Assembly (NCBI RefSeq): GCF_037038585.1
Contig: NC_092560.1
Location: forward strand, 57,676,049 to 57,740,048
DNA length: 64,000 nucleotides
Direction of reading: 5' to 3'
DNA from: Patagioenas fasciata
Lineage: Eukaryota; Chordata; Aves; Columbiformes; Columbidae
Under the pieces are notes generated by a model, which worked only from the letters and a program-made list of their open reading frames with translations, did no database searches and was not told where the DNA came from. This document shows, in pieces, positions 52,101-62,761 of the stretch (position 1 is its first letter; every line of letters begins with the position of its first letter). The translations under genes were made by a program, and so were the position numbers.

Positions 52101-55100
52101 AACAGAAAGCCACAAGAAACTATCAAATGACCTAACTAGTTAAAAATAATAATGAATCTCAATATTTACAAAATAAATTCTTATAAAGAAATTCTGAATA
52201 AGCTGCCAAAAAATTCAGAAAGCTCCATATCTGTTGATCACAGATAAAATTTCAGAAGATAACTTCATGTGCTAATTTACATATGACAACCCTCTAATAT
52301 TGCCTTTGGAGTTTACCTTTTATATTTTGTATGAACTCTGAAGAAGAATCACGTTTTCACAAAGTATAACTGACAGCATTTTATATAAAGCATTCCGAGT
52401 TGTACTTGATGTAATGAATCTAAAGTCTCTAAACTGTGTCCAAAGATCATGCAGTTTGCATTCTCTCCACATGATGGAGGTATCAATCTATCAAGCCTCT
52501 TGTGGCAGAGATAACAGTAAGCTCTGTAACCAACTGGAAGTCTACTGACAATTCCTGGAAATGGAGAAATTACCTAACTAGGTTCGGCCAGCCAAGAAAG
52601 TAAGCACCACAGATTTTTTTTTTAAGTGTAATAAGTCTTACTAACATGAAGCAAAACTAAGCTTGCAAAAACTGAGTTTACTAGCCTGTCTGTAATCTTC
52701 TCATACACATTTTACAGCAATACTTCCTGAAAAGTTTCATCTGTATCCCAGGATGGCTTCACTATTCACAACATCTTCCCATTTCCATCTGCTCAACCAC
52801 AATACTGCATTGATGCAAATACAGTAGTTCCAGACCTGAACAAAAGCTACTAAGCAATGGATACCCAGCTATTTAGGTCAATTTTGCTATATAAGTGACA
52901 GGGAGATGACATAAAACTTTATCCTTAAGAGGAAATCACCAGCAACAGGGGAGCTGGATTTCAGCCAAGCTATAACCTGTACCAGTGAAATTAAAAAAGC
53001 TCATTCACAACCCCAGCTTCCTGGCACCAGGTATTTCAGATGTTAGCCTTTGTTGATTTACGGGAAAGCCTCAGCTACTCCAGTCCTGAGGTGGGAAACC
53101 AAGCTCCCAAAGATGAAATTTCTAGAAGTCCCTCTTCGGGGAATTAGTAACTGACTGGGCAGAGTTAGATCTCTAAATGTTGTTGACACCATAGCCTCAC
53201 CTCAGCAACATTGTGCATGAAACATGAGACACCTTGCCTTCTTCAACCCATCCTTCCTCTTCAACTCTGTCCTTCTTATCTGTTCTTCTAGGAAATGGAG
53301 GGGACATGGGGCAACAACACTTAAGACCTGTCTTATAGAGGAATGACAGGACAAGCTTTATTCTGTAAATTAATTATTACACATTGAATAGACCAAAAAG
53401 ACTTTTCAAGCGTTTAATAACTAAATGTGCTGTATATCACAGAACGATGACCATTGAGGGAGGAGGTAATGCACAGAAATGAGTTGAATTGGAAGCATAA
53501 AGACTACAATGGAGAAAGTATACAATTACAGAGTTTTTGGAAAAGAGTAAAAAAATCTGTCTAAACTCCTTGAGGAAAAGCATCATGGAAGAGAACAGGA
53601 TCCACAATGTATCTCTCTGCAATGAAATTTCCCACAATTCAGGAATGAGGTGACAAATACAATTTATACATCAGATATAGCCAAGTGGTACTGGAGCAGC
53701 TCTTGAACTTGCTTTCGTCCTGCTATATTGACATGTGAACTATACAGGTAAAGCTCTTCCAGTAGATTCTTGAAATATGTGGTGAATATTGTTTTGTAAT
53801 TACGACAACATATTAAACTAAGCTCTGATTACCTTTCCAATTGAAAAATGTATCAGATTAGAAAAAGCAGATCAAAAGAATTGAATACACCAGAAATCAT
53901 CTAGAATGAAAACAGATTGCGGGAACCATCCTGGAACAGATAGGCCTGATGTTCCCAGAACAGAGAGTTGCTGATAGACTTTATTAAACAAAGAAACTAG
54001 CTAGGTCTGTGTAGAAGAAAGATAAATATCACAATATGAAAAAGTACATTCAACAACCTGACTAAAAAAAAAAACATGCACGCGCATACGTGTGTGTGTG
54101 TAGACATATAGAACTAAAGCAATGGGAACACAACTAATACTGACAGCTGACTGTTCATCTAACAATGGTATAACCTTATTTCTGTGAGTTTATAAAAGCT
54201 AAGTATTTTCCATGGACAGGAAAGACAGAGAGAAACTTATATAAATGCATTAAAGTAAGGCAATGCCACTCTCATAGTTGCAGATATGGATATTGCATTC
54301 AAAATACTACAATGAAGAAGATCAATCTACCATTAGAGAAATAGGTGATAGGCGTAAGAAAAACAGTGCTGCCTCTACTTCTGCATTCACACAAATTAGG
54401 AAGGAGCAGAAGCACTGGCCAGAACAAAAAAAAAAAAAAAAAAGAGACAGACATAGTCTTGACTTCCTAGAATATTTACAAATCCTAATGATTCAGAGAC
54501 TATTCCCCTCTTTCCAAGCTAACTGCCCCATTGTATAAAGGAAGACTAATCTAGATGAAATCACCAGACCGAAGATGCACAACCATTTCAACACAACACA
54601 CTCTATCAGTTAGTAACAAGCAAATGAAGAGCCCTTTCAGAAGGTCTATTTTAATGGCATTTTTCTAATCACTCGGATGATAGAATAATACAGAGAAACA
54701 CCAGAGGGACATCAAGCACACGCTTCTGTCTTGGTAGTTCTAGCACAAAATACAATACATAATTTTAAACTCCTGATGAAGCCAATCTCAATCCAAAACC
54801 AGCTCTGATAATGTAGTCACACTTCTGACCACAAACTCAGCTGCTCAAGCAAAAAAATCTATACAGTGGTATGAGCTTGACAAACAAGGTCCAAATACTT
54901 AAATCACAACAGCACGATTTGCTAGATATCATCTGTTACCACCATATTCATAAAGACACTTGTCATTTTACTGCAAATGAGGTTATGATATTTAGACTTC
55001 TCTAATAGAGTGCCTGTTCAAAACAACAACAAAGAACACACCTTTGTTGATGATGGTGGAGTAGGAAAATTAAGCCAGGCTGGAGCAAAGTCATGCTGCG

Positions 55101-55104
55101 CCAT
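39982..55104 (-). CDS. GPBP1: Vasculin (GC-rich promoter-binding protein 1), complete coding region in 10 exons
   Basis: This is a nuclear protein of the vasculin family, known to bind GC-rich promoters and activate transcription. Joining ten minus-strand exons gives 1410 nt, 469 residues plus stop; from memory the human protein is about 473. The N-terminus begins MAQHDFAPAWLNF and is followed by a basic, Arg/Gly/Asn-rich, probably disordered part (residues about 39-90). Other family landmarks are EAEDFPSLNPEYERE (133-147), SPRMLVIKKG (about 168-177), LTRMRNDKKSEFLKALKRDR in exon 7, and the conserved C-terminal segment EAEHRLLKEMGWQEDSEND (exons 8-9). After that come KNG repeats (420-434) and an acidic tail ending DDDDV. 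I see no membrane segment, signal peptide or catalytic motif. In-frame stops just upstream fix the start. All splice sites are GT-AG and no frame is broken, so the gene looks functional. The paralogue GPBP1L1 is the main alternative, but the sequence fits GPBP1 better. Identification is from memory of the family. Confidence 0.96.
40141..41234 (-). other. GPBP1 intron between exons 9 and 10
   Basis: The donor is GTAATG and the acceptor TTTCAG. No repeat or RNA gene is recognisable. About 40255-40600 is somewhat more GC-rich with one short minus-strand ORF, which I regard as chance. Confidence 0.8.
41235..41337 (-). CDS. GPBP1: GPBP1 coding exon 9
   Basis: This 103-nt exon finishes Arg383 and codes to residue 417: LLKEMGWQEDSENDETCAPL then TEDEMREFRVISEQ. 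It is the best conserved part of the vasculin C-terminal domain. The donor is GTAATG. The acceptor (TTTTTAATGTAAAG) has purines next to the AG and is weak, but frame and homology fix the junction. Confidence 0.95.
41338..43770 (-). other. GPBP1 intron between exons 8 and 9
   Basis: This 2.4-kb intron has donor GTATGT. It contains only short ORFs on both strands near 41.6-42.1 kb, without similarity I recognise. No repeat family is evident. Confidence 0.8.
43771..43955 (-). CDS. GPBP1: GPBP1 coding exon 8
   Basis: This 185-nt exon codes residues 322-382 and the first two bases of Arg383. It begins DDGSFDLHNSNSPHHERDIN and continues NFENEIPQENGNASVTSQQI and FPQADVLSSSLEAEH. The acceptor is GTTTTTAACAG and the donor GTATGT. 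The segment is acidic and polar, and its last residues open the conserved C-terminal region. Confidence 0.95.
43956..46623 (-). other. GPBP1 intron between exons 7 and 8
   Basis: This 2.7-kb, AT-rich intron has donor GTAGTT and acceptor TTAACAG. Short plus-strand ORFs at 45.2-46.1 kb show no recognisable domain. No repeat is recognised. Confidence 0.8.
46624..46782 (-). CDS. GPBP1: GPBP1 coding exon 7
   Basis: This 159-nt, phase 0-0 exon codes residues 269-321: CNRSNSSSPVDKVGQPRLTK, then LTRMRNDKKSEFLKALKRDR and an acidic end EEEHENHAGQEK. The acceptor is CTACATTAG and the donor GTAGTT. The Lys/Arg-rich middle is a plausible nucleic-acid-binding or nuclear-localisation region; that role is inference. 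Confidence 0.95.
47239..47379 (-). CDS. GPBP1: GPBP1 coding exon 6
   Basis: This 141-nt, phase 0-0 exon codes residues 222-268, beginning PTQWKCQAKENKLGNPFSHE and ending AFTVSQNSVRE. The acceptor is TTTTGTTTTAG and the donor GTAAAG. Because its length is a multiple of three and both ends are phase 0, it could be skipped without breaking the frame. Confidence 0.94.
48176..48360 (-). CDS. GPBP1: GPBP1 coding exon 5
   Basis: This 185-nt exon codes residues 160-221: EYPLNPKSRSPRMLVIKKGS, then TKELQISGFPVVG and a Pro/Val/Lys-rich part ending KPVTPPAK. The acceptor has a long pyrimidine run ending TTTTCCAG and the donor is GTGAGT. It ends in phase 0. The PRMLVIKKG motif is characteristic of the family. 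Confidence 0.95.
48361..49868 (-). other. GPBP1 intron between exons 4 and 5
   Basis: This 1.5-kb intron includes a short TA/CA/TG-rich microsatellite at about 48380-48445 close to the exon 5 acceptor. The rest is AT-rich with nothing recognisable. The smaller introns 46783-47238, 47380-48175, 49936-50581 and 50806-51294 likewise show no feature I can name. Confidence 0.8.
49869..49935 (-). CDS. GPBP1: GPBP1 coding exon 4
   Basis: This 67-nt exon codes residues 138-159 plus one base: PSLNPEYEREPNQNKSLAAG then VW. The acceptor is TTGCTTTCAG and the donor GTGAGT. It enters in phase 0 after the TTT of EAEDF and leaves the first G of a Glu codon, which matches the next exon exactly. The EDFPSLNPEYE segment is a strong vasculin-family signature. 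Confidence 0.95.
50582..50805 (-). CDS. GPBP1: GPBP1 coding exon 3
   Basis: The exon is 224 nt, completes the split Gly codon 63 and runs to residue 137 in phase 0. It reads HFGRKEKNGWRSHGRNGTEN, then a Gly-rich run NHRGGYHGGGSRAR, then HSGKGQGLHENNVPDNETGK and EAEDF. The acceptor CAAATCTAAG has a purine-rich, weak tract, and the donor is GTAAGT. Frame and family match leave little doubt about its reality. Confidence 0.94.
51295..51418 (-). CDS. GPBP1: GPBP1 coding exon 2
   Basis: The acceptor CTCCTTTACAG precedes TCATCACTG and donor GTATAA follows GGAG. The exon is 124 nt, enters in phase 0 and leaves one base. It codes residues 22-62, starting SSLNFERHSENFSWAENRYE and containing the basic stretch NRRRHNSSDGFD and then IGRPNG. 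This Arg/Asn/Gly-rich composition fits the disordered N-terminal half of vasculin. Confidence 0.95.
51419..55041 (-). other. GPBP1 intron between exons 1 and 2 of the coding region
   Basis: This 3.6-kb intron runs from donor GTGTGT to acceptor TTTACAG. It contains a purine/pyrimidine-alternating patch near 54074-54102 (GCACGCGCATACGTGTGTGT) and an A-run at about 54427-54443. Short ORFs at 51.5-51.9 kb have no recognisable similarity. Confidence 0.8.
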
Positions 55105-55161
55105 TTAGGTCCAGTCTCTCCGAATCAACGAAACAAGGCTTCAGCACCTCATGGCAAGTCC
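55042..55161 (-). CDS. GPBP1: GPBP1 exon with 5' UTR end and start codon
   Basis: The acceptor follows AATTACAG and the exon starts at 55161. It has 57 nt of 5' UTR and then ATG at 55104, coding residues 1-21 (MAQHDFAPAWLNFPTPPSST plus K), ending in phase 0 at AAG before donor GTGTGT. A TAA lies in frame directly before the ATG, and a further in-frame TGA lies 36 nt upstream, so no longer N-terminus is possible in this exon. The start has G at +4 but T at -3, which is a modest context. The family's usual N-terminus supports this start. Confidence 0.94.
55141..55152 (-). promoter_or_regulatory. Three-codon uORF in GPBP1 5' UTR
   Basis: On the minus strand ATG AGG TGC TGA reads Met-Arg-Cys-stop. 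The uATG has G at -3, arguably a better context than the main ATG (T at -3, G at +4). Its stop leaves 36 nt before the GPBP1 start, in the same frame. uORFs this short can lower translation of the main frame or allow reinitiation. That effect here is inference. Confidence 0.5.
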
Positions 55162-58100
55162 CTGTAATTCGAAAAAACAAGAAATGAGTACTTTTCAGAT
55201 GTTTATATTACAAGAGGATTACACTTGTGGTGTTTGATCATTACTTTCCCTCCATTTCCTGGCATCATTTTCTCAGGCAGATCTGGTTTAGAATCTAAAT
55301 GACCTCATCTCATTTATAGTATCGCAGTTGTGCTTTTATTAGCAAAGTGTCACACTGATCAAATATACTACAGGTATCACAAAAATACAACTGTAACATA
55401 CCTCCCTCTATTTCCTCTTAAAAATGGGATGAAGCTTCTTGTGTAAGGTCTGATCCAGAAAGCTGTTGCAAAATTAGCTTCTTGAAATACTTTCTGGTAT
55501 TGTCTAGAATGGATTTCAGGAGCTATTTCATTAGCTTCCTAGAAGAAACTGATTCTTTTTTAGTCCCTAGAGGTTAATCTCAGAGGCTATACGAATGTTC
55601 CTTGTGAAACAGCTACATGCTCAGGGCCATCAGAAACCCCACATTATCTCTAGAATCAATGGAAACAGAGTCTACATGTCCAGAAAGGGTTAAAATCCAG
55701 TAGAATTCTCTAGTTTGAAAATTGGTTCTCCCCACAGGTAGGAAAACACCTAGGAATGTAAGATAATATGAACTGTATTACTGAAAGCTGAAGTATAGCA
55801 CAGAAAGAAATGGATACCCAAATTATAAGGGTATCTGAATCACACTCTGCAGCTAGACACTGCAAAACCATCAATAATTCCAAAATATTTTAAGTATGAT
55901 ACATACATTATTAGAAATTCAGCTTGTGAAAACGTAATTAACACCTACAAGCATTTTATAGAGAGACCCAAATAAATGGGTATTCCACACCTCTGCACAA
56001 CAGAATGCATATCTGTTAGTCAGTGAGCACATATATGGTTCACTTTCACCTAAGGCTGCTGTAACATGAGCAACTATTAGTAAGAGCTGTGTATCTGAAC
56101 TTGGTAAGTGATAATTATTTTTGTATTCTGGCCTGAACCAAGCTATTGCAGATCTCCAGTGCCAGAGGAGAATGTTCCAGCTTCTAAAAAGAGGTCTAAC
56201 ATATTTCTAAGCACTGAACTCCACCTCTCACTTGAGCTGCCAGTTCTTTTTTATGCCATGAGCTTATACTTAGGTTTTTATGTACCTCCAATACCACAGT
56301 TAAATTGTAAGTTAACATGCACAAAATGTACTATCATTCAATAGAGACAAGTTTAAGGTATGTCTCGCTCAAATATCTTCATATAAACTACTGTGAAGTC
56401 ATTCAATACTCTCTTCTGAACTAATCTCAACAGAAATTCCAGAAAAATTTTCTGCAGAATCCAATTACGTCAGAGTAGTAAAAAAATACAACAAAAAGTC
56501 AGAAGTTAGAGAGTCACTGAACCACCACAAAAATGGCTTCTAACAGAAACCAAGTTAACTTTTACTGATTACTCATGTTCAGCGATGGTATAGAAACAGA
56601 GAAGAGTATATGCTTACAGATGAACCAATGAATCAATACAAGAGATGTTAAATTAAGAAACATCAAACTAAAAGTGAGCAGACTGCAGCAAGAATTTTTT
56701 TTCTGCTTCCCTCGGATACAGTTCTCATGTCCAAGCAGGAGAACTACAAAATCTTCAGAAAGGACCAGAACAGGTATCAGTACTAGAAGATAGCACAAGA
56801 ACAAAAAATCTTCAGACCAAGGCACTTACAGCCTGAAAAACAAATGGAGAGATCAGGTTTGTATTGAATAAACACATAACAAAGAATCCAAAACGTACAA
56901 GCTGTCGGTGAATAGGCTATTAGGTATGGGACAACAAAGGCACTAACAATGTGATTTCTTAATAAATTCATCTTACTGTTTTTTTAGAAAACTCGTCAAG
57001 CTTCCTAATTCTTCTATTTATCAAACCAAGTATCTGAGGACTGGAAAGGTGTTTCTAACAGAGCTTTGTCCACAGCTCACTGATACTGGGTGTATATTTC
57101 TTCCAGAAAAAAAAAATGTTCTAAACATAGCTTAAAGTCTTCCCCATGTTCTCAGTTCTCCAACTAAAAGCTCTAAAAAGGTTTTTGATACTGCTGCTCA
57201 AGTCAGATGAGTCAATTCCTTTCCTACAGAGCAGCAGTAAAGTGTTAAGAGACAGAGGCCTGGGACAAAACTACATGACACTCAGAGTGCAAAGTCAGCA
57301 GCAGAATATCTGTAAATTTCAATAAACCCATTAAAGAATACCTCTTTCAGACCTAATTCTTCCAGCTAGTTTTGATAAAAGAGCAGCAGTAACAAAAGCA
57401 CAGATATGTTGTTAGAACACTATCTGACCAATTTCACAGGTTTATGGTTAAAGGCTACCAAAAAAAAGCAATTATTGACGATCCTGAGCTCCACATCAGC
57501 AACATGAAGAAAACCATGCTCTCATCTGATTGTACGTATTATTGGTCTGGCAATTAGACATGGGAAAATCAAGTATTTTCATTATTAAACCTTACTCACT
57601 AACTTCTAATAGGCACAAATACCCCAGCCATAATTAAACTGGGAAACAAACAGCAGACCAGAAAAGGACAAAGATTAACATCTTTTCTTTAAATTACATT
57701 TTAGAGTACATAGCCTACTCAGCTTTAAGTTGCCAATTCCATGTTTTATCAGGCTTCATAAATACTCTTACAGATGCTATCTTTCTGATGTGGCCAACAA
57801 GTTTATCCTCGAATGTATTTTAATACAAAACCATTTTCGTTACAAGCATGAGATCTGTTTTGATGATCTGGCAAATATTCCATAGCTCTAGGATACTTTT
57901 CATTCTCAGGAAGATATTTTTGGTAAATTGAAAATACATCACAAAAAGTGAGAACGGGATGTCAGCAAAACCACTCTACTGCCAGAAGCAGGATTTATTC
58001 ACTATGCTTAAAGCCCTCGTGATCAGTTTGACTGCCAAACATAAGTTCATTCCTTGCTTGCTTTCCAACTTAAGTTACACCAACAACTGAAATTACTACA

Positions 58101-61100
58101 TTATTCTGCAACACTCCCTACCTCTGGAAAGGTTCCTTCTACCAGGTCTGACTGAAGTTCTTTGGTTTTTGTTTTTTTCTCTGCTATTCAGGTTCATTAC
58201 CTAAGCTATTCCCAGCAGTGAGAGACATTTCTGTATTGTGTCCCACAAAGCACTTGCAACCTCTATTCAGATTTGTACTATCTACAAATCCAGTAAGTAC
58301 ACACTCCATTCCATCAAGTTACTAATAAAGATACTGAAAAGGCTTCTTGAGAAATTTACTTGATACATTATTCCAGCTTGACATCAAATGAGCTGCCTTT
58401 ACAAAGACTGAAGGAGCCTCTAAGGCAAATAGTTAACACTGATCAGCGATTTACTTTAGAACACTTCTCTCTTTCGGAAATATAGAACTACATTCAAATT
58501 AAAACAAACAAAAAATTATTTTAATAGAATGAAAAGTCAGCAGTATGCACCCATAAAAGCATTTGCAAGAAACTACTTCTATTTCACTGATAGACACCAG
58601 GAAGCCATTATTTCCCTACTAGCAAGCCATCTCTCACGTAGACACCACACAAGGGAGCAACTGTTGTTCATTAACACAGATAAAACAGCTGTTGTACTAC
58701 CAGCATTAACGCAGCTACCAGAAGTAAACCTACTGGCACAAGTGCCACAGACCCAAACACGATTCCCCTGCTTTTAGAGGCTCTCTTGGTGACAAAAGAT
58801 TAGGCCCAAAATTTATCACTGAATGTTTTAAGTTGTCGTTCCCCATCAGCACAAACTCAAAAATATATCTGCCATTCCCTAACCAAAGTGTCAAAAATGC
58901 TAACTTGGCTCAGGTTGCCTACTGAAGCAAAGCTGCACAACTCTAGGCAGCCAAGAAAAAGATGGTGAAATACTGCTATCCTGATGCTATTAACACTCAA
59001 ACATATGTAAGTTTCTTTAATAAGACTGGTCAAAATATTCCTTTTCATCTCACAAATAGGTTCTGGTGTCTGATTCAAGTGCTGCAAAGTGACTTCAAAA
59101 AAAGGAAGTCTTCCATAGCCCATAAATTCAGACAACATTCATGTTTTGCCGTGTTGTGGATAGCAGAATAGTTTGCAGCAAAGAAAAAAGCCTGTTCTTA
59201 AATTTTACTTATTTCGGGGATCTGAGAGAAGCCTGTAAAACATTTGTTTCAGATGGCATGCAATAATTATTCCAATATACAATTATATAAAATTCGATTC
59301 TATAGTTTTTTGAAGAGTGATCTTCAAAAATAAGGCAGTGAATACAAAGAATAATGAACAGCTGGTTCCAAATTATGTACAGTGAAGAAATTTGTAATCA
59401 ATGCACCTCAGTCATCCACTTTGAGCCACATTAGCAGCTGAAATAACACTGCACCAAGTATGCTTAACCAACATCCAAAAGAGCTTGGGTCAGGTTTTTT
59501 TTACGGTTGAGTCAATAAGGTTCTTTCGTGACAGAAACTATTTTTGACCAGTTTTAAAGCAGCTGGAAATACTACTTGTTAAACTAGCTTACTTGTGTCA
59601 TCTGAAAAGCATTTGGGAAAATTTAATTTATTGCCTCTGTTTTAGAAAAATAACTAATACGCTGAGAAAACGGAAGCATAAAGCCACTGTGTGAATGAGC
59701 AGTCAAGACTGCAGTGAAAAGGCTAAGGAAAAACATCTAGAGACAACTCCAAAAACTTTAGGGAAAAAAAGGGAACTAAACCAACTACCATTAACTATCA
59801 TTCGTCTAGCTTTTGCTTACCAAACTAAGAAAGCAAATATTAAGGAGTATAATCCACTTTCCCTGCACTACTGCATTTTTTTTTTAAGTCATCACAGAAA
59901 AAGAGGCAAATAAAATCACTCTTAGAATAACAGCACAGAAACTTAAACCTTTACTGAGTGTAATAATGGAACTATGTCAGTGATCAGGGGCAAGAAAAGT
60001 CTAACAAACCTACTTGGCTTGCTTTGCCCCCCAAAATGAGGATCAAAGAGGTATTTAAACAGTGGTTATAAACATCTGAATCAGTAAATTCCACCAAAAA
60101 AAGAGATGTCTTAATCCAGAACATCGTAAGAACCACAAGAAGATATCAACCATACTAGATTTAGGCTGGACATATAGTCCTGAAGATCAGAAGAAAAATA
60201 TTCCGGAACAATTTTGAGATCCAAGACAAATACTTGAATCTGTCAGTTCCTATTATGCTTCTAACTCGGAAACTAGTAATCGTAACTAACAGTTTAATGT
60301 GTAGCACAAGGCCTGTACACAAAATTAATATAATTAGTAGAAAGTAATAATTAATCCACATTTTTTCACATAAGAATAATGTTCCCCAGCAAGTTTTTCC
60401 CCTCTCACCTGCTATTTGCAATCAATATAGTGTTTAAAAAACATACTTTTTAAGCATAAAGACCACCCACTACAACCAAAGTATAAACGAAGGGTTTTTT
60501 TTTTTTCCCTGCAGTATCACAGATAGAATTCAACATAGTACAAAAGCAGAAAACACCTGGTATTCATGAACTTTTGGATTTACTTACTTTCGCATTAGTT
60601 CAGCAAAGTGATTCTTCGAGCTTCATCTTACATTACAATTTACATCCCATTCGCAACCTTTCATTAATTATGGCTGGGAAAAAATATGCAACAGCCAAAA
60701 TAACTCACATTTAAGTTCTGTCTGCAAATCTTACTTGTAAGCTAAAAACCTTCATGCATTTAGCTGATAAATAGGGCATGAAATACACAGATCAAGAAGA
60801 TCCAATCGAACAAACTGTCAGAAACAGTGTTAAGGAATACATCTTGGGTTTAACAAATGCAATTGCTCCCATTTTAATAAAATTTGTGTAATTTCTTGCA
60901 GTAAATATATTAAAATATAGATATATATTAAAAAAACAAACAAACACCACACAACAGAGGATGCTTGCTCATTCTCATACCATTTGTCCTAAAGTAGGGA
61001 GTCCTGCAACCACAACCACATCAGTTACAGATTTCACCCTCCTTCACTCCAGAATTTCACCAAACAGGCAGACTGGCAGTATGTAGCAGTAGCCTCCAAC

Positions 61101-61364
61101 CACTGGTGAAGCACAAGATCTTTACAGGCTAAGCACAGTGCAGAACCCTAGCAAGCATCTGTTAGTCCAGCCTGTATCTCTGCATAACACATAAAAAATG
61201 GGAACAGAGTGCAGTCACATACCAGGACTCATTACAGATGGGGTAACTGCAGAGTCACTACAGACAAAATCTGGTGCATTTATTAACCCACTCAGCTGCA
61301 GTGCTGAACCAGGAAGCAGTTCTGCTGCCGAAAGTCACACAGCAAAAGGATGAGGCAAGACAAC

Positions 61365-61944
61365 TCTCATGGTTTAATCCAGCCAGCAGCTAAGCACCAC
61401 GCAGCTGCTCCCTCACTCACTCCACACTCTCTCCCTTCACCACCATTGGGATGGAGGAGAGAATCGGAAGAGTAAAAGTGAGGAAACTCATGGGTTGAGT
61501 CAAAGGCAGTTTAACAGGTAAAGCAAAAGCCGCGAGAACAAGGAAAGCAAGACAAGGAATTCATTCACCACTTCCCATGGGCAGGCAGGTGTTCAGCCAT
61601 CGCCAGGCTCTATCACGTGTAGCAGTTACTTGTGAAGACAAATGCCATCACTACAAACATCCCCCCTTCCTTCTTCTTCCCAAAAAATATACACTGACCA
61701 TGACGTCATATGGTATCAAATAGCCCTTTGGCCAGCTTGGGTCAGCTGTCCCAGCTGTGCTCCCTCCCAACTTCTTGTGCATCTGCAAACATCCTGCTGA
61801 AAAGTTCTTGACTTGATACAAACACTGCTTGGCAACAACCAAAATATCAGTGTATCACCAACATTCTTCTCACACTAAATCAAAAACACAGCGCTATACT
61901 AGCTACTAGGAAGAAACTAACTCTGTCCCAGACGAAACCAGGCC
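61365..61944 (-). mobile_element. Solo LTR of an avian endogenous retrovirus (copy B)
   Basis: Read on the minus strand it starts TGGCCTGGTTTCG (degenerate TGTCCTGG) and ends GGTTAAACCATGAGA (degenerate CATGACA). It carries TATGACGTCATGG, a perfect CRE palindrome (61701-61708), followed by a TATA-like GTATATTT. It resembles the 16899-17490 LTR over several blocks, for example the segments starting at 61728 and 17291. No gag, pol or env sequence adjoins it, so it is a solo LTR. It lies in a GPBP1 intron in the same orientation. Target-site duplication is unclear. Confidence 0.85.
61701..61708. promoter_or_regulatory. CRE palindrome TGACGTCA in the LTR
   Basis: This is a perfect 8-bp CREB/ATF site in the U3-like part of the LTR, about a dozen bases upstream (minus strand) of a TATA-like sequence. 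The corresponding site in the 16899-17490 copy is changed to TGGCGACA on the plus strand (17265-17272). Confidence 0.65.
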
Positions 61945-61960
61945 AAAGACAGACCTAGAC

Positions 61961-61987
61961 TTTTTTTTTTCTTTTTTTTTTTTTTTT
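61961..61987. repeat. T-rich run (minus-strand A-run)
   Basis: Ten T, one C, then sixteen T follow the LTR by 16 bases. It could be a simple homopolymer or the tail of a minus-strand retroposed piece. The sequence to its right (61988-62105) is not recognised. Confidence 0.7.
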
Positions 61988-62105
61988 CCCCATGCCAGGC
62001 ATTTATAATATGTTGGAAACAATTAGGCCGGAGAAAGCTTTAAAATGAAAATAAAACCCCAAGTCTCCAACACTAGAACTTGTACGATCTAAACTCATTT
62101 CCTTC

Positions 62106-62110
62106 ATATC
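62106..62110. repeat. Target-site duplication, left copy (ATATC)
   Basis: This matches 62757-62761 exactly and directly abuts the LTR, marking a single clean integration followed by LTR-LTR recombination. Confidence 0.85.
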
Positions 62111-62756
62111 TGTCGAGGGTTTAGATTGTGGGGTGACAATAAAACCTGGCAGATGTATTGTTAACCTCCTCTCCTCACCCTCTTCCCCCTTCTACCCCTC
62201 CCTCTCTCCCCTTCCCACTAAGGACAGGCAATCGGAAGGGAAAGAAGGAGAAAAGAGAGTTGGAAAAATTAAAAATGTTTTACTAATGCTACTGATAAGA
62301 ATAGAGAAAATAATACAAAATATACAAAACCAATCTTGAAAGTCTCAGCAACTGCAGAGCCAGCACTCAAAGTCCTGGATTGGACCCTGCAGCCAACCGG
62401 AGCTGGATTCAGTCTCTCACTAGGCCTCAGTTCGCAGGGACAACTAGCAAGGTCATCTCCTAATGTCGGCCATAAGGAAAAAGGAAAAAAGGGACGAGAT
62501 CCTCATGATCTCCCACTTTTATATGAAGTATTCACGTGAACGGAATGTTATACACAGTTGGTCAGTTTCTTGGTCACCTGTTTCTCATTCCCCTCCTGTG
62601 AGAGGTGCATCCATGCTTATCAATAACTTAGCATTCCATTGCTATGTTTACCAAAACATGTGTCTGGTTCTCCAGGAAAATGCAGCTAATATGAAAGCTT
62701 TAGCTGTCAGGCAAATTCACTAAAAGAGAAACTTGTTTTTTAACAAAACCAGGACA
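62111..62756 (-). mobile_element. Solo LTR of a second avian ERV family with 5-bp target-site duplication
   Basis: On the minus strand it runs from TGTCCTGGTTTTGTTAAAA to CAATCTAAACCCTCGACA, 646 bp, with a TATA box TATAAAAG at 62523-62516. ATATC flanks both ends (62106-62110 and 62757-62761), a perfect 5-bp target-site duplication. A 5-bp duplication is usual for class III (ERVL-like) elements. No internal retroviral genes are attached. The exact family name was not assigned. It lies in the GPBP1 intron, sense-oriented. Confidence 0.88.
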
Positions 62757-62761
62757 ATATC
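62757..62761. repeat. Target-site duplication, right copy (ATATC)
   Basis: This is identical to 62106-62110 and directly follows the LTR terminus GGACA on the plus strand. Confidence 0.85.

Noticed and set aside
61357-61950. AAGAC as target-site duplication for LTR copy B
   Set aside because: The left AAGAC does not directly abut the expected LTR terminus, so the match may be chance.
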